Origin: Emcibacter sp.
GTDB taxonomy: Bacteria > Pseudomonadota > Alphaproteobacteria > Sphingomonadales > Emcibacteraceae
Length of the DNA: 64,000 nt
Assembly (NCBI RefSeq): GCF_963675455.1
Contig: NZ_OY776217.1
Span: forward strand, 1,598,001-1,662,000
Direction of reading: 5' to 3'
This document shows positions 56,091 to 64,000 of this stretch, in pieces (position 1 is the stretch's first letter; every line of letters starts with the position of its first letter). The notes under the pieces were generated by a model that worked only from the letters and a program-made list of their open reading frames with translations, made no database searches and was not told the DNA's origin. Both the position numbers and the translations under genes were made by a program.

Positions 56091-56645
56091 ATGATGTCGG
56101 AACATACCTACGAACGGCCTGATAACACGCGAACAGTGATTTTTTTACTGCTCATTCTGGCGTGCATGATCGGTCTGGTCTGGGCGTCTGTTCCCCTTTA
56201 CAAGCTGTTTTGTGCGGTCACTGGCTATGGCGGAACCACCCAGCAGGCCGTTGCCGGTCAGGATATCCCGGTGCTGGACCGGGATATGAGAATAAGCTTT
56301 AACGCTGATATCGATCCCAGCCTGCCGTGGTATTTCAAACCGGTACAGCGATCCGTAACGATCAAGGTTGGTGAAGAAGCCCTGGTCTTTTACCGCGCCG
56401 TCAATAACAGTGACGAGACAATTACCGGCACGGCCACTTTTAATGTCACGCCCTATAAAGCTGGCGGATATTTTAACAAGATTGAATGTTTCTGTTTTAC
56501 GGAACAGACACTTAAACCGGGCCAGTCGGTAGATATGCCGGTTACGTTTTATGTAGACCCGGAACTGGATAAAGATGAACATCTGGATGAAGTGAAAGAG
56601 ATTACACTCTCCTATACTTTTTTCAGGTCGGATGAAGAAGAATAA
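56091..56645 (+). CDS. ctaG: cytochrome c oxidase assembly protein CtaG (Cox11)
   Basis: CtaG/Cox11 delivers copper to the CuB site of subunit I. The 184-residue protein has one N-terminal membrane helix (about 15-38) and a periplasmic beta domain with the copper-binding pair in K-I-E-C-F-C-F-T-E-Q, plus the family segments VPLYKLFCAVTGYGGTTQ and YFKPVQRSVTIKVGE. GGGAAAG precedes the start. Confidence 0.96.
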   Translation: MMSEHTYERPDNTRTVIFLLLILACMIGLVWASVPLYKLFCAVTGYGGTTQQAVAGQDIPVLDRDMRISFNADIDPSLPWYFKPVQRSVTIKVGEEALVFYRAVNNSDETITGTATFNVTPYKAGGYFNKIECFCFTEQTLKPGQSVDMPVTFYVDPELDKDEHLDEVKEITLSYTFFRSDEEE

Positions 56646-56707
56646 CCGATCCAGGTATTGCCGGATCATGGAATTTTAATACGTTATAGTGAGTAAGGGG
56701 ACAATAG

Positions 56708-57547
56708 ATGTCAGATTCACACGCTGTAGAACATGAATATCACCTTGTAGATCCGAGCCCATGGCCGATCGTATGTTCCTTCGGGGCATTCGTCCTGATG
56801 TTCGGAATGGTTATGCTGATGCATTTTGATACAAGCTGGGTTGCCATTGTCGGCGCTTTGATTGTCGTCTATGGTGCCTATAGCTGGTGGGGTGATGTGA
56901 TCAATGAAGGCGAACATCAGGGTCATCATACGGCTCTGGTTCAGTTGGGGCTGCGGTATGGCATGTTCCTCTTTATCATCTCCGAAGTTATGTTTTTCGT
57001 AGCCTGGTTCTGGGCCTATTTCAACGCCAGTGTGACCAGTGTCGAGCAGTTCGAACTTGGTAAGATGACATCGGACATTCATGCCATGTGGCCGCCGGCA
57101 GGTGTGGAAACACTTGATCCCTGGCATCTGCCGCTGGTGAATACACTGATCCTGTTGACTTCCGGCTGTACGGTAACCTGGGCGCATCATTCGCTTGTGG
57201 AAGGTGATCGTTCTTCCTTTATCCGCATGCTGACCTTCACTATCCTTCTCGGCGCCATGTTTACCGGTGTGCAGGCATATGAATATGCCCATGCCAGTTT
57301 CGGTTTCGAAGACGGCATTTACAGCTCAACATTCTACATGGCGACAGGTTTCCACGGCGCCCATGTTCTGATCGGGACTATCTTCCTGTTCGTGAACCTG
57401 ATGCGCGCTCTACGCGGTCATTTCAAGCCAAACCATCATTTCGGTTTCGAGGCTGCAGCCTGGTACTGGCACTTTGTGGACGTTGTCTGGCTGATCCTTT
57501 TCTTCTGTATCTATATCGGTGGTGCCGGCACTGTTGCAGGCCATTAA
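56708..57547 (+). CDS. coxC: cytochrome c oxidase subunit III
   Basis: Subunit III stabilises proton uptake by the oxidase. The 279-residue protein has seven hydrophobic helices and the family landmarks HEYHLVDPSPWPI, YGMFLFIISEVMFFVAWFWA, TGFHGAHVLIGTIFL and AAWYWHFVDVVWLILF. It lies 62 bp after ctaG with a GGGGAC upstream. Confidence 0.97.
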   Translation: MSDSHAVEHEYHLVDPSPWPIVCSFGAFVLMFGMVMLMHFDTSWVAIVGALIVVYGAYSWWGDVINEGEHQGHHTALVQLGLRYGMFLFIISEVMFFVAWFWAYFNASVTSVEQFELGKMTSDIHAMWPPAGVETLDPWHLPLVNTLILLTSGCTVTWAHHSLVEGDRSSFIRMLTFTILLGAMFTGVQAYEYAHASFGFEDGIYSSTFYMATGFHGAHVLIGTIFLFVNLMRALRGHFKPNHHFGFEAAAWYWHFVDVVWLILFFCIYIGGAGTVAGH

Positions 57548-57553
57548 TCCCCG

Positions 57554-57931
57554 ATGACGGATCCCTTTCTCCACACCCCGGTTTCGCCTTTCAAGGCGGG
57601 ATTGGGGTGTTTATGTCCCCGCTGCGGGGAAGGGAAGCTGTTCAAAGGGTATCTGACCCTTCCGGAAAAATGTTCCAAATGCGGGCTGGATTACAGCCCG
57701 TTTGATTCCGCTGACGGTCCTGCCGTTTTTATCATTCTGATCCTCGGTTTTATTATTGTCGCCCTGGCCCTGATTGTGGAGGTGAAATTCTCTCCGCCGC
57801 TGTGGCTGCATATCCTGCTCTGGGGCCCGCTGACCATTTTCGGGTCCCTTGCCTTATTGCGGCCGTTTAAATCCCTGATGATCGCCCTTCAGTATCATTT
57901 CAAGGCAGAAGAAGGTAAAACCGGCGACTGA
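57554..57931 (+). CDS. DUF983 family membrane protein
   Basis: A 125-residue protein with an N-terminal zinc ribbon (C-L-C-P-R-C, then C-S-K-C-G-L-D-Y-S-P-F-D) and two membrane helices (FIILILGFIIVALALIVEV; LHILLWGPLTIFGSLALL). DUF983 proteins sit in this position in alphaproteobacterial cox operons; a role in oxidase assembly is inferred from that. Its stop overlaps the SURF1 start by 1 bp. Confidence 0.9.
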   Translation: MTDPFLHTPVSPFKAGLGCLCPRCGEGKLFKGYLTLPEKCSKCGLDYSPFDSADGPAVFIILILGFIIVALALIVEVKFSPPLWLHILLWGPLTIFGSLALLRPFKSLMIALQYHFKAEEGKTGD

Positions 57932-58671
57932 TGACCAAAAGAATATCCTTCCGGCCGCGTCTCTGGCCCACCCTGATTACCATACCTGTTTTTATCATTC
58001 TGTGCCTGCTGGGGAACTGGCAGGTGGAGCGGTTAAACTGGAAGCTGGATCTGATTGAAAAGCTGGAAAGCCGGATGGTGATGAAGCCTACCGGTCTTCC
58101 CGATGCCGATGTTGCCGATGCCCGAACCCTGGATGCCTGGGAGTATCGCAAGGTCAAAGTGACCGGACACTTCCTGCATATGCGGGAAATGACCATGTAT
58201 AGCATCGGCCCCGACGGCAAGCCGGGTTATGATCTATATACGCCCCTTCTGAACGGTGACGGCAGGACAGTAATTGTGAACCGGGGCTGGGTGCCTGAAA
58301 ACCTGAAACAGAAAACATCACGGCCTGTCAGCATCACAGACGGCGAAGTCACCATAACCGGGGTGTTGCGCAAACCCTGGGGCAAAGCCATGCTGGGGCC
58401 GGAAAATGAGGTTGAAAATAACAACTGGTATTTTGGCGATCTTGAGCAGATGGCGGCAAGCCAGGACCTGAAAAAGGTCTTTCCCATGTTTCTTTATGCG
58501 GACGAGACGCCGAACGCCGGCGGCTGGCCGCTGGGCGGACGGACCCGGATCAAACTTGCCAACAATCATCTGGGCTATGTGATTACCTGGTATGGTCTGG
58601 CCCTGGCGCTGTTTGCTGTTTACATGTTTTACCATGTCAGGTTTATCCCCGTCGACGAACATCAGGAATAG
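57931..58671 (+). CDS. SURF1 family cytochrome oxidase assembly protein
   Basis: A 246-residue protein with an N-terminal (PTLITIPVFIILCLLGNWQV) and a C-terminal membrane helix flanking a periplasmic domain, as in Surf1/Shy1, which bind heme A for insertion into subunit I. Landmarks include G-N-W-Q-V-E-R-L-N-W-K near the start, YSIGPDGKPGYDLYTPL, VNRGWVP and NNHLGYVITWYGLALAL at the end. It is the last gene of the oxidase operon. Confidence 0.95.
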   Translation: MTKRISFRPRLWPTLITIPVFIILCLLGNWQVERLNWKLDLIEKLESRMVMKPTGLPDADVADARTLDAWEYRKVKVTGHFLHMREMTMYSIGPDGKPGYDLYTPLLNGDGRTVIVNRGWVPENLKQKTSRPVSITDGEVTITGVLRKPWGKAMLGPENEVENNNWYFGDLEQMAASQDLKKVFPMFLYADETPNAGGWPLGGRTRIKLANNHLGYVITWYGLALALFAVYMFYHVRFIPVDEHQE

Positions 58672-58783
58672 CTTGCATCACAGGTCCAAACTGATAATCT
58701 TTGGCGCGAATTGAGACGAGTCGCCCGATGCCGTCATCGTGCCACATGACGGGCGAACAAAGCCAGGACTAGAGGACAGTAAC

Positions 58784-60175
58784 GTGAAATATGTCAGTAC
58801 GCGGGGCCAGGCGCCTGCACTGGGGTTTGAAGAAGTATTGCTGACCGGGCTTGCCCGGGACGGCGGGTTGTATATTCCGGAACAATGGCCGACACTGAGT
58901 GCGGATGAAATCCGCGCCATGGCCGGCCTCAGCTATCAGGAAACGGCTTTCCGGGTCATGCGCCCCTTTGTCTGTCCGGAAATTTCCGAAGATGATTTTG
59001 CCGGCCTGATCGAAAAGGCCTACAGCACCTTCCGCCACAAGGCGGTTGCGCCGCTTGCCCAGCTTGACAGCAACGAATGGATTCTCGAACTGTTTCACGG
59101 TCCGACCCTGGCGTTCAAGGATGTGGCGCTGCAGTTACTCGGCCATTTATTTGACCATGTGCTCAGCAAACAGGGCCGCAAGATCACTATTGTCGGCGCC
59201 ACCTCCGGCGATACCGGTTCTGCCGCCATTGACTGTGTACGTGACCGGGACTGCGCCGAAATCTTCATGCTGCACCCCAGGGGCCGGGTGTCGGAAGTGC
59301 AGCGTCGTCAGATGACCACCGTGCCGAGCGCCAATGTGCATAACATCGCCGTGGAAGGCACCTTTGACGATTGCCAGGCGCTGGTCAAGGCCATGTTCAA
59401 TGACCTGGCGTTCCGGGACGAGATTACCCTGTCTGCGGTCAACAGCATCAACTGGGCCCGGGTCATGGCCCAGATCGTTTATTATTTCACCAGCGCTGTC
59501 GCCCTTGGCGGTCCTGACCGCAAGGTGTCCTACAGCGTGCCGACCGGCAATTTTGGTGATATCTATGCAGGATATGTGGCTAGCCAGATGGGCCTGCCTA
59601 TTGAACAGCTGGTGGTGGCCACCAATATGAATGATATACTGGCCCGGACATTGACCAGCGGGGATTATACGGTGGGCACGGTTCAGCCGACCATCAGTCC
59701 CAGCATGGATATCCAGGTATCGAGCAACTTTGAAAGACTGCTTCTCAACCTGTATGATGGCCGGGCGGAAGAAGTGCGTCGCCTGATGGACAACCTGAAG
59801 CAGGCCGGAAGCTTCACCATTGATGCGCCGGAGCTTGCCAAGGCCAAGGCCATTTTCGATGCCGTGCAGACCAGCGAGAAGGACACCAAGGCGACCATCG
59901 GCGACGTGTTCGGCACAACGGAGATGCTGATCGATCCGCATACGGCGGTCGGCGTCCATGCGGCCCGGGAAAAACGGCGTAATGCCGGAACCCCCATGGT
60001 GACCCTGAGCACCGCCCATCCGGCCAAATTCCCGGACGCGGTCGAGGCCGTTACCGGCATGCATCCGGAACTGCCGCCGCATATGGCGGATCTGTTCGAA
60101 CGGGATGAGAAATATGATGTGCTGCCAAACGACCTGGGGGCCATCCAGAAATATATACGGGAAATATTAAACTAG
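58784..60175 (+). CDS. thrC: threonine synthase
   Basis: ThrC converts O-phosphohomoserine to threonine with PLP. The 463-residue protein starts at the GTG at 58784, with GAGG 8 nt upstream; the longer frame from 58739 is not supported. Landmarks are KYVSTRGQAPALGFEEVLLT, the PLP Lys in G-P-T-L-A-F-K-D-V-A-L-Q, VGATSGDTGSAAI, SVPTGNFGDIYAGY and STAHPAKFPDAV. The stop codon abuts the next gene's start. Confidence 0.97.
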   Translation: MKYVSTRGQAPALGFEEVLLTGLARDGGLYIPEQWPTLSADEIRAMAGLSYQETAFRVMRPFVCPEISEDDFAGLIEKAYSTFRHKAVAPLAQLDSNEWILELFHGPTLAFKDVALQLLGHLFDHVLSKQGRKITIVGATSGDTGSAAIDCVRDRDCAEIFMLHPRGRVSEVQRRQMTTVPSANVHNIAVEGTFDDCQALVKAMFNDLAFRDEITLSAVNSINWARVMAQIVYYFTSAVALGGPDRKVSYSVPTGNFGDIYAGYVASQMGLPIEQLVVATNMNDILARTLTSGDYTVGTVQPTISPSMDIQVSSNFERLLLNLYDGRAEEVRRLMDNLKQAGSFTIDAPELAKAKAIFDAVQTSEKDTKATIGDVFGTTEMLIDPHTAVGVHAAREKRRNAGTPMVTLSTAHPAKFPDAVEAVTGMHPELPPHMADLFERDEKYDVLPNDLGAIQKYIREILN

Positions 60176-61432
60176 ATGACAGTACGGATTTCGACACTTG
60201 ATAACGGTCTTCGGGTAGTTACCGATACACTGCCCCATGTTGAGACGGTTACCGTCGGGGTCTGGACCGATGTCGGCAGCAGCCACGAGCAAGAGGACCA
60301 GAACGGCCTCAGCCATATGCTGGAACATATGGCCTTCAAGGGCACCAAGCGGCGTAACGCCCGGGACATTGCCGAGGAAGTGGAAAATGTCGGCGGGTAC
60401 CTGAATGCCTATACGTCCCGTGAGCAGACCACCTATTACGCCCGTCTTCTGAAAGAGGACCTTGACCTTGGTGTTGATGTCCTGTCCGACATTCTGCAGT
60501 TTTCCACCTTTGATCCAAAGGAACTGGAGCGGGAGCGGGGAGTCATCATCCAGGAAATCGGCCAGGCCAATGATACGCCGGACGATATTGTTTTCGATCT
60601 GATGCAGGAAGCGGCTTATCCGGAACAGGCCGCCGGACGTCCCATTCTGGGCACCATCGAAAGGGTCAGTAATTTCACCCGTGACGATCTGGCTTCCTAT
60701 ATGTCCCATCATTACAAGGCCGACGAGATGGTTCTTGTGGCGGCCGGTAACTTGAAACATGACGAACTCGTGGATATGGCGGCGAAAAAATTCTCCGCCA
60801 TCGAGCGGACGCGACCTGATCAGAAGGAAGAAGTTGTCTATAAAGGCGGCGCCCGGCTGGAAGACAAGGACCTGGAGCAGGTCAACCTGATCTTCGGTTT
60901 TGACGGGGTCAGCTTTGACGATCCGGATTATTATACCGCCCAGGTCATGTCGATGATCCTTGGCGGCGGCATGTCCTCGCGCCTGTTCCAGGAAGTGCGG
61001 GAAAACCGCGGCCTGGTCTACAGCATCTATAGCTTTAACCAGTCTTATGTGGACGGCGGCACCTTTGCCATTCATGCCGGCACCGGCCCGGACCAGGTCG
61101 GGGAACTGATTCCCGTCGTGGCCGGGGAAATGCACAAGCTGACCCATGAGGTTTCCGCAGAAGAGGTCAATCGTGCCCGCAACCAGATGAAGGCGGGCAT
61201 GATGATGGCCTTTGAAAATACCACCAACCGGATGGAGCATCTGGGCCGCCAGATGATGATCCACGGCCGCCCTGTGCCGCGGGAGGAAATCCTTGAGAAG
61301 CTGGACGAGGTGGATGGCATCGCCATCGCCCGTTATATGGACCGGCTGCTGAATGGTGGAAAACTGTCGCTCGGCGCCATCGGGCCGTTAAGTTCGCTCG
61401 AGGAGTACGACAAGGTGGCGGCCCGCTTCTGA
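60176..61432 (+). CDS. M16 family zinc metallopeptidase (processing-peptidase-like)
   Basis: A 418-residue M16 (pitrilysin-clan) peptidase similar to the beta subunit of the mitochondrial processing peptidase. The inverted zinc motif H-M-L-E-H is in GLSHMLEHMAFKGT near residue 45, with the third ligand Glu in a downstream REQTTYYA/E segment about 75 residues later; the glycine-rich GGGMSSRLFQEVRE is in the C-terminal half. It starts immediately after thrC with no gap. The position after thrC is conserved in alphaproteobacteria. No signal peptide is visible. Confidence 0.95.
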   Translation: MTVRISTLDNGLRVVTDTLPHVETVTVGVWTDVGSSHEQEDQNGLSHMLEHMAFKGTKRRNARDIAEEVENVGGYLNAYTSREQTTYYARLLKEDLDLGVDVLSDILQFSTFDPKELERERGVIIQEIGQANDTPDDIVFDLMQEAAYPEQAAGRPILGTIERVSNFTRDDLASYMSHHYKADEMVLVAAGNLKHDELVDMAAKKFSAIERTRPDQKEEVVYKGGARLEDKDLEQVNLIFGFDGVSFDDPDYYTAQVMSMILGGGMSSRLFQEVRENRGLVYSIYSFNQSYVDGGTFAIHAGTGPDQVGELIPVVAGEMHKLTHEVSAEEVNRARNQMKAGMMMAFENTTNRMEHLGRQMMIHGRPVPREEILEKLDEVDGIAIARYMDRLLNGGKLSLGAIGPLSSLEEYDKVAARF

Positions 61433-61439
61433 GTTCCCT

Positions 61440-61835
61440 TTAGGGACCGCTTTCTTTAAATTCCGGCAGATCGTCGACCAGTTTCACGTGACTGATCCGG
61501 CTTTTCGTCCAGATATGCCGGCTGGCCCGGAAGGACTCCGGGTCGTCCATAATGCCGAGCGTCAGGTCGAAATATTCATCCGTATGAAAAGACATGGTCG
61601 AGCCGCAGTCCCGGCAATATCCCCGTTTGCAGCCGGGGGAGGAATGATAATAGGAGAGCTCGCCGCTAAGCACCCTGACCTGTTCCTTCCTGAAGGAGAC
61701 CCAGGGAATAAAGGCCGAGCCTGATGATTGCTGACACCATTTGCAATGGCAATATTCCCCGGATTGATGGGGGCCCGTGGCTTCCAGGACCACGGCCCCG
61801 CACATGCATCTGGCGCTGTGTTTGATCTCATTCAT
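61440..61835 (-). CDS. GFA family (glutathione-dependent formaldehyde-activating enzyme-like) protein
   Basis: A 131-residue zinc-binding protein of the GFA/CENP-V fold: C-M-C-G-A-V near the N-terminus, C-H-C-K-W-C-Q-Q-S-S-G-S-A-F in the middle and Y-C-R-D-C-G-S-T-M-S-F late, giving the seven-cysteine pattern of the family. Only a few members act on S-hydroxymethylglutathione; the substrate here is unknown. It overlaps the GST gene by 4 bp (ATGA), so the two are translationally coupled. Confidence 0.9.
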   Translation of the reverse strand: MNEIKHSARCMCGAVVLEATGPHQSGEYCHCKWCQQSSGSAFIPWVSFRKEQVRVLSGELSYYHSSPGCKRGYCRDCGSTMSFHTDEYFDLTLGIMDDPESFRASRHIWTKSRISHVKLVDDLPEFKESGP

Positions 61836-62452
61836 TTCTTCCAGTCCTCCGGATACATGGGGATAAAACCCGGTGTCTGTGTGATGCGCTTGATCCAGGT
61901 CCTGATCGCCGGATAGGGGGAAAGGTCGAACTCGCCCATTTCCGCCACATGGGTATAGGCAAACAGGGCGATATCGGCGATGGAATATTTATCCCCCACC
62001 AGATAATCATGATCCTGCAAGCGGTCTTCCATAATCTGCAGGGCCGCATAGCCCTTCTCATGCAGGGCGGGAATATCCGCCCGGCGCGGGCTGTCCGGCG
62101 GCAGCATGGTCAGGATGAATTTGGCCACGGCGACAAAGGGTTCGTGGCTGTATTGCTCGAAAAACATCCAGCGCATCACTTCCGCCTGGTCCCATCTGTC
62201 GGTCGGGAAAAAGTCTGACCCTTGCGCGAAATAATAGAGAATGGCGTTGGATTCGGCGAGAAAGCGGCCGTCCGGGAACTCCACCACCGGAATGCGGCCA
62301 TTGGAATTTATCCGGTTCAGGAACTCCGGCGTGCGGGTTTCGCCGTTGGTCACATCATACTGGATGGTTCTGTAGGGCTCGCCGAGTTGAGCAAGCAGAA
62401 GCCGCACCTTGTAGGCATTCCCGGATTCGGTATTGTCGTGGAGGATGTACAT
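61832..62452 (-). CDS. glutathione S-transferase
   Basis: A 206-residue GST with an N-terminal thioredoxin-fold domain (NAYKVRLLLAQLGEPYRTIQ; the cis-Pro site in GRIPVVEFPDGRFLAESNAI) and an all-helical C-terminal domain (SIADIALFAYTHVAEMGEFD). It conjugates or reduces substrates with glutathione made through gshA; the substrate is unknown. It lies 7 bp after the upstream GFA-like gene and forms an operon with both neighbours. Confidence 0.94.
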   Translation of the reverse strand: MYILHDNTESGNAYKVRLLLAQLGEPYRTIQYDVTNGETRTPEFLNRINSNGRIPVVEFPDGRFLAESNAILYYFAQGSDFFPTDRWDQAEVMRWMFFEQYSHEPFVAVAKFILTMLPPDSPRRADIPALHEKGYAALQIMEDRLQDHDYLVGDKYSIADIALFAYTHVAEMGEFDLSPYPAIRTWIKRITQTPGFIPMYPEDWKK

Positions 62453-62459
62453 GGCTCTG

Positions 62460-63047
62460 TTATCCTTCTTTTCTACCTTGAACCAGTTCCGGTTCCGTTA
62501 CCGGTGTGCCGTCCTCATCAAAGAAGGGTGTCGGTTTGCCGAGCCCTTTCAGCTTCCAGACCAGGATGTTCCAGAACAGCTGCACGAGAAGGCTTAGCGG
62601 AAAGCCGACAATCTTGCGTCCGGGCGGCAGCGGTTTCGTGGCATATTTTCCCTGCAGGTACCAGCCGACAGGCCCGAGGATCCGCTCCTCATCCGCCGGG
62701 ATCTCCATAAAGGCGGTAATCATGCCGGCAAAGGGGAGGGATGCCGACCCTGTATTGGCAATCGGGGTGTTGCAGCACCCCGCGTACCAACGGTAGGGGC
62801 CTTTGGGGGTGAGTTTCAGGCAGCGGATATATTCACGGCCCTCGGTGATGGCAATGTGCGCCGGGGCCGTCTGAAAAATATCCGTGCCGCCCCAGGGGTC
62901 GAGGACGCTGTCTTCCCGGCCCAGATGCCGGGCAAAGGCCTGACAGTCATCACAATAACAGACAACCCGGGTCCCGCTGTCGGGCGATATTCCCCGCGCT
63001 ATACCCTGTGTTTTTCCGCATTCGCAGCTTAGTGAAATATCGGTCAT
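62460..63047 (-). CDS. GFA-like/DUF6151-type zinc protein
   Basis: A 195-residue protein with C-E-C-G-K-T near the N-terminus, V-V-C-Y-C-D-D-C-Q-A-F-A and a later Y-A-G-C-C-N-T-P, a cysteine pattern related to GFA proteins but with a longer C-terminal part containing a hydrophobic segment (SLLVQLFWNILVWKL). I place it in the DUF6151 group from memory. Its role is unknown, but it forms an operon with the GST and GFA genes. Confidence 0.8.
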   Translation of the reverse strand: MTDISLSCECGKTQGIARGISPDSGTRVVCYCDDCQAFARHLGREDSVLDPWGGTDIFQTAPAHIAITEGREYIRCLKLTPKGPYRWYAGCCNTPIANTGSASLPFAGMITAFMEIPADEERILGPVGWYLQGKYATKPLPPGRKIVGFPLSLLVQLFWNILVWKLKGLGKPTPFFDEDGTPVTEPELVQGRKEG

Positions 63048-63124
63048 ATCCCCAATCCTTTTGGTGCTGGATTTCGTGTGGGAATTATAGCGCAGTTGGA
63101 GGCGGAATTACAGAAACAGATAGA

Positions 63125-64000
63125 TTACAGATCCAGAACAGGAGCCCGGACATGGTCGACGATTTTTTTCATCACCGTCGGCAGGGCGAACTCATCCAGC
63201 CGGTCGAGCGGCGCCCAGACGCCTTCCTGCAGGTTGATCATTTCCTCAAGCTCGAGGCGGATCACCTTCAGTTCCAGGTGAAAGTGAGTGAAAGTATGGC
63301 TGACCACGCCCGGCATTTCCCGCCAGTTGGCGATGATCGGCACCTGGGGCGGCGGGAAATTATCCCAGCTGTTGCTTGGCACCCAGTCAGTGGAGGGCAC
63401 TTCCATCATGCCGCCGAGCAGGCCTTCCTCGGGCCGCCTTCTGAGCCAGGCATGGCCACCGAATTCTCCCCAGAAGGCAAAGCCGCGCCGGGTTTGCTTG
63501 GCCGCTTTCTTGAGCCGTTTCGGCAGTTCCTCAGAGGTGCCAAGTCCGGCGGAAATACAAAATTCCTCCCACGGGCAGCGGCCGTTGCATTTGAGCGCCC
63601 GGGGCGTGCAGATGGTCGCACCCAGGTCCATCACCGCCTGGGCGTAATCGCCGGGCCGGTGCGACGGAGTCAGGCTTTCGGCAAGTTCCCGGAGTTCCGG
63701 CCGGCTGTCGGGCAGGGGGGTCTGCACATTGAACAGGCGGGACATGACCCGCTCCACATTGCCGTCGACCACGGTGGCCTGTTCATCATGAACAATGGCG
63801 GCAATGGCGGCGGCGGTATAGGGGCCGATGCCGGTCAGCTTGCGCAGTTCTTCGGAGGTTTCGGGAAAAATGCCGCCCAGTTCGTCGCGCACATATTGCG
63901 CACATTTATAGAGGTTTCGGGCCCGGGCGTAATACCCAAGGCCGGCCCATTCCACCAGCACATCATCCAGTTCCGCATTGGCGAGCGCAGTCACGGTCGG
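63125..64000 (-). CDS. mutY: A/G-specific adenine glycosylase MutY (N-terminus outside window)
   Basis: MutY removes adenine mispaired with 8-oxoguanine. The visible 291 codons cover the helix-hairpin-helix and catalytic Asp region (LTGIGPYTAAAIAAI, then VVDGNVERVMSRL), the iron-sulfur loop and the C-terminal NUDIX-like MutT-fold domain (about the last 130 residues, F-A-F-W-G-E-F-G-G-H-A-W). The N-terminal part with the catalytic Glu lies beyond the window edge. The cluster motif reads C-x6-C-x3-C-x5-C instead of the usual C-x6-C-x2-C-x5-C. Confidence 0.95.
   Translation of the reverse strand, partial: PTVTALANAELDDVLVEWAGLGYYARARNLYKCAQYVRDELGGIFPETSEELRKLTGIGPYTAAAIAAIVHDEQATVVDGNVERVMSRLFNVQTPLPDSRPELRELAESLTPSHRPGDYAQAVMDLGATICTPRALKCNGRCPWEEFCISAGLGTSEELPKRLKKAAKQTRRGFAFWGEFGGHAWLRRRPEEGLLGGMMEVPSTDWVPSNSWDNFPPPQVPIIANWREMPGVVSHTFTHFHLELKVIRLELEEMINLQEGVWAPLDRLDEFALPTVMKKIVDHVRAPVLDL

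Overview
The window looks like chromosomal DNA of an alphaproteobacterium. The gene order coxB-coxA-ctaB-small ORF-ctaG-coxC-DUF983-SURF1-thrC-M16 peptidase is typical of that class, as is ubiA/rsmE/aspartic protease/gshA. The glutamate-cysteine ligase is of the plant/alphaproteobacterial type and MetH is split in two. A marine Kordiimonadales/Emcibacterales-like lineage is my guess, not something the sequence proves. I see no phage, integrase, transposase, CRISPR array, rRNA or replication origin; most of the window is housekeeping DNA with small accessory pockets.

Layout. 0-11.5 kb: an Lrp/AsnC regulator converges on a carA-carB-greA operon, followed by a YqeY protein and the macromolecular-synthesis pair dnaG-rpoD, a PspB-like membrane protein and a CAU-anticodon tRNA. 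11.5-15 kb is a patchy accessory stretch with a secreted protein of unknown function, a dimeric-barrel protein, a chorismate mutase, a PaaI thioesterase, the C-terminal stump of an M24 peptidase and a lower-GC HExxH metallopeptidase-like gene. 15-17 kb holds a two-gene saccharopine (lysine) operon behind tandem 19-20 bp repeats. 17-22 kb holds a TonB receptor/hydrolase/M20 peptidase uptake cluster. 22-27.6 kb holds a large hybrid histidine kinase and a GntR(YtrA-type)-controlled ABC operon. 27.8-34.3 kb holds free-methionine-sulfoxide reductase, an amidohydrolase, EttA, a divergent LuxR regulator/PAS kinase pair and a kinase relic. 35-37.5 kb holds a fused RimB-RimK protein and MlaA. 37.6-43.3 kb is a methionine-cycle cluster (ArsR-methyltransferase regulator, metF, split metH). 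43.3-44.8 kb is a secreted orphan behind a textbook sigma-54 promoter. 44.8-52.1 kb holds ubiA, rsmE, a TIGR02281-type protease, gshA, two tandem PAS_5 proteins, a PNPOx-like flavoprotein and tldD. 52.1-61.4 kb is the aa3 cytochrome oxidase operon, then thrC and an M16 peptidase. 61.4-64 kb holds GFA/GST-type genes and the C-terminal part of mutY.

The most interesting signals are regulatory. They are: a sigma-54 promoter with upstream TGCA-rich palindromes and a long hairpin leader driving an unknown secreted protein; two FNR/FixK-type boxes before the cox operon, one overlapping the predicted -35; an inverted repeat before the ArsR-methyltransferase gene of the methionine cluster; a GntR operator; and a 24-bp block shared (21 identical positions) by two unrelated upstream regions. 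Among proteins, the RimB-RimK fusion, the two gene relics and an unusual MutY iron-sulfur spacing stand out. No wholly new multi-gene system can be proved from sequence alone; the sigma-54 locus and the GntR/ABC operon are the best candidates for new biology.
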